Source: Xestospongia muta
Taxonomy: Eukaryota > Porifera > Demospongiae > Haplosclerida > Petrosiidae
Length of the DNA: 64,000 nt
Assembly: GCA_963693285.1 (NCBI GenBank)
Contig: OY848930.1
Location: forward strand, 3,286,001-3,350,000
Direction of reading: 5' to 3'
The notes under the pieces: model-generated
What the model was told of the DNA's origin: nothing
The model's input: the letters and a program-made list of their open reading frames with translations, nothing else
Database searches by the model: none
Position numbers and translations under genes: made by a program
In this document: positions 57,301-64,000 of the stretch, in pieces
How the letters are laid out: every line of letters begins with the position of its first letter
How positions within the stretch are numbered: position 1 is the first letter of the stretch

Positions 57301-60300
57301 TTTCTACATTGACCTGTTTAAATTTTTGTTAGTAAATGATTAACAAAGATAGTCAATGTCGGGTATCAGTTGGTGTCGCCTGTTATAATAGTAGTACATA
57401 TAGTTGGAAACATGTTAGTATTCACAGAGGCCCTGTAGTATGTCGTGCCATTTGTATCAAACTGCTCTGATGATTGTAGGGATTGTATCATTAGGATTAT
57501 AATAAACCTAATATGTAATACAATATATAAACATTAATGTGTTCTTAAATGAAATAAACCTGATCAGTGCTAAGATTGTTTTGGACCATGTGTGTATGTA
57601 TATTTCTATATATGTCCACTTTAACAAGTTTAATTTATTATTATTATTAAGCAATTTATTACATATCATAGTGGGGACATAGTCCACTTCATATAGCATA
57701 CTGGTATGGTCATGATAACATTGTTAAGCTGTTATGTTCTTTTGGAGCAAAAGATATGGACCAAGTTAGAAATGCAAGTGATAAATGTAATAATATATTT
57801 ACTGTGTATGATGACATGCACATAATGACCTTATATGTTATGATATATTATAAAAATGACCTAATTATACGTGGGTACATGTCACAATTATAATATATTA
57901 TTTATTTTAACAGGATGACTTACTTTTGACTTCAGCTAAAACTGGTGATATAGAAAATGTAAGACAAGCACTTACATCTGGTGCTCATGTCAATATTCAT
58001 GATGGCGGTTTAGGGAAGGTTAGTACACTGATTAAATAGTAATAAATTACTGTTGTTTGTTAGTATTTAATTTTAAAAGTGATCTATTCTATAACAAAGA
58101 TCTTTTACAGGTACTTAAGAGATTTAGCCCCACCCACTTTTGTTGTAGACTTTGTTTCATCAAGAAGGCTGTTTAATTTTTTTTCTCTATTTCCATAAGA
58201 CTTCTCCATCATTATCTCTATTGACATTTTCATGAACAAGGGATTTTAACCCAGACCTTTAATTAATATTCCTATTTATCATTTCGACAAACTTCCTACT
58301 AGTCTTGTAATATTAGTACAAATTTTTGTCAAAATCAAGTTTAGCAAAAGACTATTATTTTATTTGTAAACTAGTAGATTTGTACTTATTCAAATAATCT
58401 TGCCTTTAGTAAATAATCATAATTTGTGAATGTCAGCCAACAAATGACATGAACATTTCTATTATCTAATTCTATGGATCCCCAGTTTTCAATAAAAGAA
58501 AAAACAACTGGAATAACAATATATCCAAAAGCATCTTAGGATGATTTATATAATTTTAATCCTGTTTAAATTTTAATATGTGGTCATTTTATTATTGATA
58601 TATAGTATTATATTAAACAATAAATACTTCTGTACATCCTCTAGGATCAGCTAACACCTCTACATTTTGCATCCATAAGAGGTTACTATGATATTGTACA
58701 ACTATTGTTAAACTACAATGCAGATCCCAATATTTGTGATGAGGTCAGTGTATATTGTTTGAAGATATTACTACATGTTACTATATTTAAATCAGTATTT
58801 AATAGATATAGAATGTTATGGGTGTGGCTGTTAGCAATTTCTACATTGATCTGTTGTTGAAATTTTTGTTAGTAAATGATTAACAAAGCTAGTCAGTGTC
58901 AGGTATCTGTAGGTGTGGCCTGTTATAATAGTAGTACATATAGTTGGAAACATGTTGGTATTCACAGAGGTCCACTAGTATGTTGTGCCATTTGTATCAA
59001 ACTGCTCTGATGATTGTAGGCATTGTATTATTTGCATTATACTATACTTCTATACTGTTATTAGACTTGCAGCCAAAGCCTAAACCCTTGAGCATAGGAA
59101 AAACATCCAGTAGTGAGCCACACTTTTCTATTATTCTTATGATAACTACTTCAAATGTCCATTTTTCAATAATAGAAAACACCTGCAATACCTATGCATC
59201 CAAAAGCATAATAGACAATTTTTATAATTTTAATCCTGTTTAAATTTTAATATGTGGTCCATTTTATTATTAATATTTATTATTATAAACAATGATAAAT
59301 ACTTGTGTACATCCTCTAGGTTCAGCAAACAGCTCTACATTTAGCTTCAGAAGAAGGTTATAGTGATATTGTACAACTATTGTTAAACTACGATGCAGAT
59401 CCCAATATATGTAACATGGTCAGTGTATATTGTTTGAAGAGATTACTACATGTTACTTGATTTAAATCAGTATTTAATAGATATAGAATGTTATAGGTGT
59501 GGCTGTTAGCAATTTCTACATCAACCAGTTGTTCAAATTTTTGTTAGTAATGAATAACAAAGATAGTCAGTGTCAGGTATCAGTAGGTGTGGCGCCTGTT
59601 ATTATAGTAGTACATATAGTTGGAAACATGTTGGTATTCACAGAGGCCCACTAGTATGTCATGCCATTTGTGTCAAACTGCTCTGACGGTTGTAGGCATT
59701 GTATAATTAGCATTATACTATACTTTCAGCTGTTACTAGACTTGCAGCCAAAACCTAAACCCTTGAGCATAGGAAAAACATCTAGTAGTGAGCCATACTT
59801 CTCTATTGTTTTATGCTAACTACTTCAAATTACCATTATTCAATAATAGAGAAAACAACCAAAATACCAATATATCCAAAAGAATCATAGGACAATTTTT
59901 GTAATTTAATCTTTTTTAAATTTTAATCTGTGGTCCATTTTATTATTGATATATATTATTATAATCAACAATGAATACTTGTGTACATCTTCTAGGAACA
60001 GCTTACAGCTCTACATTTAGCATCAAAAGGAGGTTACTGTGATATTGTACAACGTTTGTTAAACTACAATGCAGATCCCAATATTTGTGACAATTTGGTC
60101 AGTGTATACTGTTTATAGAGATTACTACATGTTACTAGATTTAAATCAGTATTTAATAGATATAGAATGTAATGGGTGTGGCTGTTAGCAATTTCTACAT
60201 TGACCTGTTGTTCAAATTTTTGTAAGTGAATGATTAACAAAGCTAGTCAGTGTCAGGTATCAGTAGGTGTGGCCTGTTATAATAGTAGTACATATAGTTG

Positions 60301-63300
60301 GAAACATATTGGTATTCACAGAGGTTCACTAGTATGTTGTGCCATTTGTGTCAAACTGCTCTGATGATTATAAGCATTGTATCTTTATCATTATACTACA
60401 CTTCTATACTGTTATTAGACTTGCAGCCAAGGCCTAAACCTTTTAACATAGCATAGGCGGATGAGTCACTTATATTTTGGGAATGCTCACACCATAACTA
60501 TCTGATGAATATGCAGACACGAATGTACCCATAATGCAGAAACTATATAATCACAATCAGTATTACCAACATTAATTTAAATGTACCAAAGTATTTCCTT
60601 CATTCATCATTTACCATAACAAACTCCTTATTTATTTCAACAAGATCACACTCATTAGTTATGCATTTGTGTACATTAAGGACCAGACAATTGTTAAGCT
60701 GTTTTTTCGTAATAGTTGCCAGCTAGTAGGTCAAAACTTTTGACAGTTTCATCAACACCTACAAGATTAACTTAGATTCTCTTTGTGGCCTAAGTAGCAA
60801 ACAAAAAAATTGGGGGCTGATCCCCCTTTTTAAGTATTAGGGGAAGGTCTAGCCCCTCTAGCCCCCCCCCCCCTCTCCCCTTCAGCCTCCTATGCATAGG
60901 AAAACATCCAGTAGTGAGCCATACATTCTATGATAACTATTTCAAATCTCTATTTTTCAATTTTTAAATAATAGAGAAAACAACTGCAATACCTATGCAT
61001 CTAAAAGCATCATAGGACAATTTTTATAATTTTAATCCTAATTAAATTTTAATATGTGGTCCATTTTATTATTTATTTATATTATTACAATCAACAAGAC
61101 ATACTTGTGTACATCCTTTAGGATCAGCAAACAGCTCTACATTTAGCATCAGAAAGAGGTGACTGTGATGTCGTACAACCATTGTTAAACTCCAATGCAG
61201 ATCCCAATATTTGTGATGGGGTCAGTGTATATTGTTTGTAGAGATTACTACATGTTACTAGATTTAAATCAGTATTTAATAGATATAGAATGTGTGTGGC
61301 TATTAAAAATTTCTTCATTGACTTATTGTTCAAATTTTTGTTAGTAAAGGATTAACAACGATAGTCAGTGTCAGGTATCAGTAGGTGTAGCCTGTTATAA
61401 TAGTAGTACGTATAATTGGAAACATCTTGGTATTCACAGAAGTCCCACTAATATGATTTGTTTGTGTCAAATTGCTCTGATGATTGTGAGCATTGTATCA
61501 TTAGCAATACTATACTTATTTTGATTCACATTCTTTGCTGTTTTATTATTAGAATGAGAATACAGCTTTGCATTTAGCCTCAGCTAATGGTCATACTGAG
61601 ATAGTCCAATTTCTCCTACAATCGAATGCAGATCCTAATATTTACAACAAGGTCAGTGTATTGTGTATAATTGATATTTCATTTATTATGTCTACTACAT
61701 GTATGTAGTACTAACTGTCTAATAGGACAGGATATACATCAAAACCAATGTAATGAGTACAATTAAAATAACCGTTTCATGCCATGAAATTAATTTTCAA
61801 TGAAATATGTGTGACAAGACAAAGTAGCTCTAATTTGTTGTTTGATATATAACAATTACTAACATGACTGGAAAATATAATAAACCTAATATGTAATACA
61901 ATATATAAAACATTAATGTCTTCTTACATGAATAAACCTGATCAGTGCTAAGATTGTTTTAGACCATGTGTGCATGTATGTTTCTATATATGTCCACTTT
62001 AACAAGTTTAATCTATCGTTACTATTAAACAATTTATTTCATTTCATAGTGGGGACATAGTCCACTTCATATAACATGGTGGTATGGTCATGATAACATT
62101 GTTAAGCTGTTATGTTCTTTTGGAGCAAAAGATATGGACCAAGTTAGAAATGTAAGTGATAATGTAATAATATATTTACCTGTATATGATGACATGACAT
62201 AGTGACTTTATGTTATGATATATTCTAAACTTTACTTAACTATATGTGGGTACATGTCACGATTATAATATATTATTAATTTTTACAGGATGTGTTACTT
62301 TTGACTTCAATTAAAGATGGTAATATAGAAAATGTAAGACAATCACTTATATCAGGTGCTAATGTCAATGTTCATCATTGTGGTGAAGATCAGGTTAGTA
62401 CACTGATTAAATAGTAATAAATTACTGTTGTTTGTTAGTATTTACTTTTTAAAGTAATCTATTCTATAACAAAGAAATCCATTACAGTTATTTAAGAGAT
62501 TTAACTCCACCCACTCTTATAGACATTGTTTCATCTAAAAGGCTGTTTAATATTTCTTTTCCTATTTCCATGAGACTTCTCTATTATTTTGCTCTATTGA
62601 CATTGTCATACAGTGTTAATGAAGTAGGAATTGTTTGACCCAAACCTCTAATTTATATACCTATTAAGTTTAATAAAAGACTATTACTTTATTCATAAAC
62701 TAGTAGATTTCTAATTACTGATGTTATCTTGTTTTTGGTAAATGATATTCATAATCAGTGAATGTCAGCCCACAAATGACATGAATATTTCTATTATTAA
62801 ATTCTCTTGACCTAACCTTTGAAGTCTACTTAGTTTATGGATGAACATTACACCAGGTAATAATCCTTCAAAGAACTCTGGTATTCACAGAAGCACCACT
62901 GTGTGTAAATATAGTACTATGGTGATGTTATTTGGTGTTATTAAGAGTTATTGTCAGAATACTGGTGTTGTTCCTTGTTTCAGACCAGGTATTACAATTG
63001 TTATACTATTACTTAACATGCTAAACATGAGATGGTTTTGGACCATGTTTATATACAATGTCAATTTTCATTTTTATACATTATTTTATACTCACATATA
63101 GATATATGTGAGTAGTGAAGGTGGTGAATGAATTTAACTGCATAAAAATTGTCCATGCAGTTAGCAACAAATGAACTTAATTTACTCTTTCCATCAGAAA
63201 TTCATTCTGACCATGACTACTTGAAGACAAAGTGTTTTCTTTCAAATGTAGCTTCTTCAACCCTTAAGTATAAGACTTCTCTATTATTTTATGATAACTA

Positions 63301-63599
63301 CTTCAAATATTCAGTTTTCAATAATAGAGAAAACAACTGCAATACCAATACATCCAAATGCATTTTAGGACAATTTTTATAATTTTAATCCTGTTTAAAT
63401 TTTAATATTGTGGTCTATTTTATTATTGATATATATTATTATGTTCTATAAAGTTTAATTCTGTGATAATCAATAATAAATACTTGTGTTCTTCCTCTAG
63501 TATCAGAAAACAGCTCTACATTTAGCGTCAGAAGGAGGTTACTGTGACATTGTACAATTATTGTTGGACTCCAATGCAGATCCCAATATTTGTGATGAG
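48321..63599 (+). CDS. Large ankyrin-repeat protein, one repeat per exon, 3' end outside window
   Basis: Start MAAQISEEEQTS at 48,321. Exons, all phase 0: 48271-48359, 49234-49326, 49725-49835, 50830-50928, 51563-51661, 52069-52170, 52310-52414, 53906-54004, 54737-54835, 55413-55511, 56134-56229, 56370-56474, 57108-57206 (acceptor lost), 57672-57773, 57914-58018, 58645-58743, 59320-59418, 59996-60097, 61122-61220, 61553-61651, 62050-62151, 62289-62393, 63501-63599. Together about 750 codons. Four exon types recur: N (NENTALHLA...), W (WGHSPLHIACWYGHDNIVKLL), D (DDLLLTSA..GDIENV) and Q (DQQTALHLAS..GYCDIVQLLL), each about 33-35 residues with the ankyrin TALHLA/G..IV..LL pattern. No other domain is visible yet; a C-terminal effector may lie past the window. 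Role: protein-protein interaction scaffold, otherwise unknown. Confidence 0.85.
52715..52761 (+). pseudogene. Truncated ankyrin Q-type exon
   Basis: Only the last 47 bp of a Q-type exon (ending NADPNICDG and GTCAGT) are present; the first half and acceptor are gone. Lies in the intron 52,415-53,905. Confidence 0.75.
52920..53900 (+). repeat. Intron block duplicated at about 62,400-63,500
   Basis: The two introns that follow D-type exons share long stretches, for example ACACCAGGTA.TA.TCCTT near 53,381 and 62,849 and CAGTTAGCAACAAATGAA near 53,697 and 63,159. Short ORFs shared by both (at 53,689 and 63,149) are similar only because the DNA is duplicated; no splice sites flank them. Confidence 0.7.
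53906..61220 (+). repeat. Tandem Q-exon units of about 0.7 kb
   Basis: Seven Q-type exons (53,906; 54,737; 55,413; 57,108; 58,645; 59,320; 59,996) and an eighth at 61,122 are each followed by the same intron start (GTCAGTGTATATT...CTACATGTTACTAGATTTAAATCAG) and preceded by the same AATAAATACTTGTGTACTTCCTCTAG. Units therefore duplicated as exon plus intron. Higher order: Q, W, D blocks were copied as well (W/D exons at 56,134, 57,672 and 62,050). Confidence 0.8.
60458..60893. mobile_element. Short insertion with GCATAGG ends in an ankyrin intron
   Basis: The intron sequence common to other units (GAGCATAGGAAAAACATCC) is interrupted here after GCATAGG and resumes at GCATAGGAAAACATCC at 60,894. 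Ends read GCATAGGCGGATGA and, inverted, GCATAGGAGGCTGAAGGGG, so there is a short imperfect TIR or a 7-bp target duplication. Includes a C14 tract. No ORF. Confidence 0.6.
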
Positions 63600-64000
63600 G
63601 TCAGTGTATATTCTTTGTAAATATTACTACATGTTACTAGATATAAATCAGTATTTTATAGATACAGAATGTTATGGATGTGACTATTAGAAATTTCACA
63701 TTGACATATTGTTCAATTTCTTGTTAGTAAATGATTAACAAAGATAGTCAGTGTCAGGTATCAATAGGTGTGGCCTGTTATAATAGTAGTACATATTCAC
63801 AGAGGTCCCACTAGTATAGTGTACAATTTCTGTCAAATAGTTCTTATGTTTGTGTGGGAGTTATATCATCAGCATTATGCTATACATTTATATTGTTACT
63901 AGACCTCCATCGAAAACGTAAACCCTAAATACTTGAGCGTAGGAAGAACAACCATTAGCGAGTCATTCTTCTCTATTGTTCTATGATAACTACTCCAGTT
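63600..64000. other. Intron of the ankyrin gene running off the window
   Basis: Standard Q-type downstream intron sequence (CTACATGTTACTAGAT..AAATCAG, GGTGTGGCCTGTTATAATAG). No exon before the window end. Confidence 0.7.

Noticed and set aside
58944..59243. 99-codon plus ORF between ankyrin exons
   Set aside because: Intron sequence shared with other units, where it is interrupted by stops.
1..64000. tRNA, rRNA or bacterial operon signals
   Set aside because: None seen; gene structure is spliceosomal throughout.

Overview
The window looks like a nuclear contig from a demosponge, most plausibly Amphimedon queenslandica or a close relative. The reasons are inferential: AT-rich DNA, many very short spliceosomal introns (about 39-50 bp), no operons, dense TIR transposons and MITEs, a tandem family of large secreted/multi-pass membrane proteins, and an ankyrin gene built one repeat per exon. 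No rRNA, tRNA or CRISPR was seen. All coding calls were made by reading frames and GT/AG junctions by eye.

Layout. 1-3826: a TIR DNA transposon with two convergent spliced genes, a small SAM-like/Cys protein (+) and a DDE integrase-type transposase (-); a related MITE abuts it (3823-4480), followed by a decayed Ty3/Gypsy fragment (about 4520-5190). 5969-7404: a spliced minus-strand gene resembling the centromere protein CENP-P, with an in-frame TGA. 7.7-12.6 kb: graveyard of gene fragments (two decayed members of the receptor family, a CARD-like exon with a frameshift, an unrecognised minus gene with a frameshift, a P-element/THAP9-like scrap). 12.8-14.9 kb: two TIR elements, one with a 9-bp target duplication, one carrying a ZAD-like zinc-finger ORF. 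15,999-19,748 and 27,492-31,229: two intact single-coding-exon paralogues encoding about 1,250-aa proteins (signal peptide, beta-helix-like ectodomain, Cys-rich juxtamembrane region, multi-pass membrane domain). Between them (20,471-24,361) sits a degenerate reverse-transcriptase element in head-to-tail arrangement with a truncated copy.

The most striking object is at 31,952-44,669: a 12.7-kb TIR transposon (386-bp nearly identical TIRs, TA target duplication). On its minus strand it encodes a pogo/Tigger-like transposase, then an array of about 72 tandem 116-bp units, each a 72-bp mini-exon plus a 44-bp intron, then exons for a Ulp1/SENP-type cysteine protease ending in a PHD finger. Every exon boundary from transposase to protease is phase 1, so splicing would give one fusion protein of roughly 2,600 aa with a 24-aa repeat linker. 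The copy seen here has a nonsense codon, a mutated donor and one out-of-frame mini-exon.

47.7-64.0 kb: a large ankyrin-repeat gene (+), at least 22 exons, mostly 99-105 bp and all phase 0, expanded by duplication of exon-plus-intron blocks; it continues beyond the window. Thus two independent exon-amplification systems lie side by side in this window.
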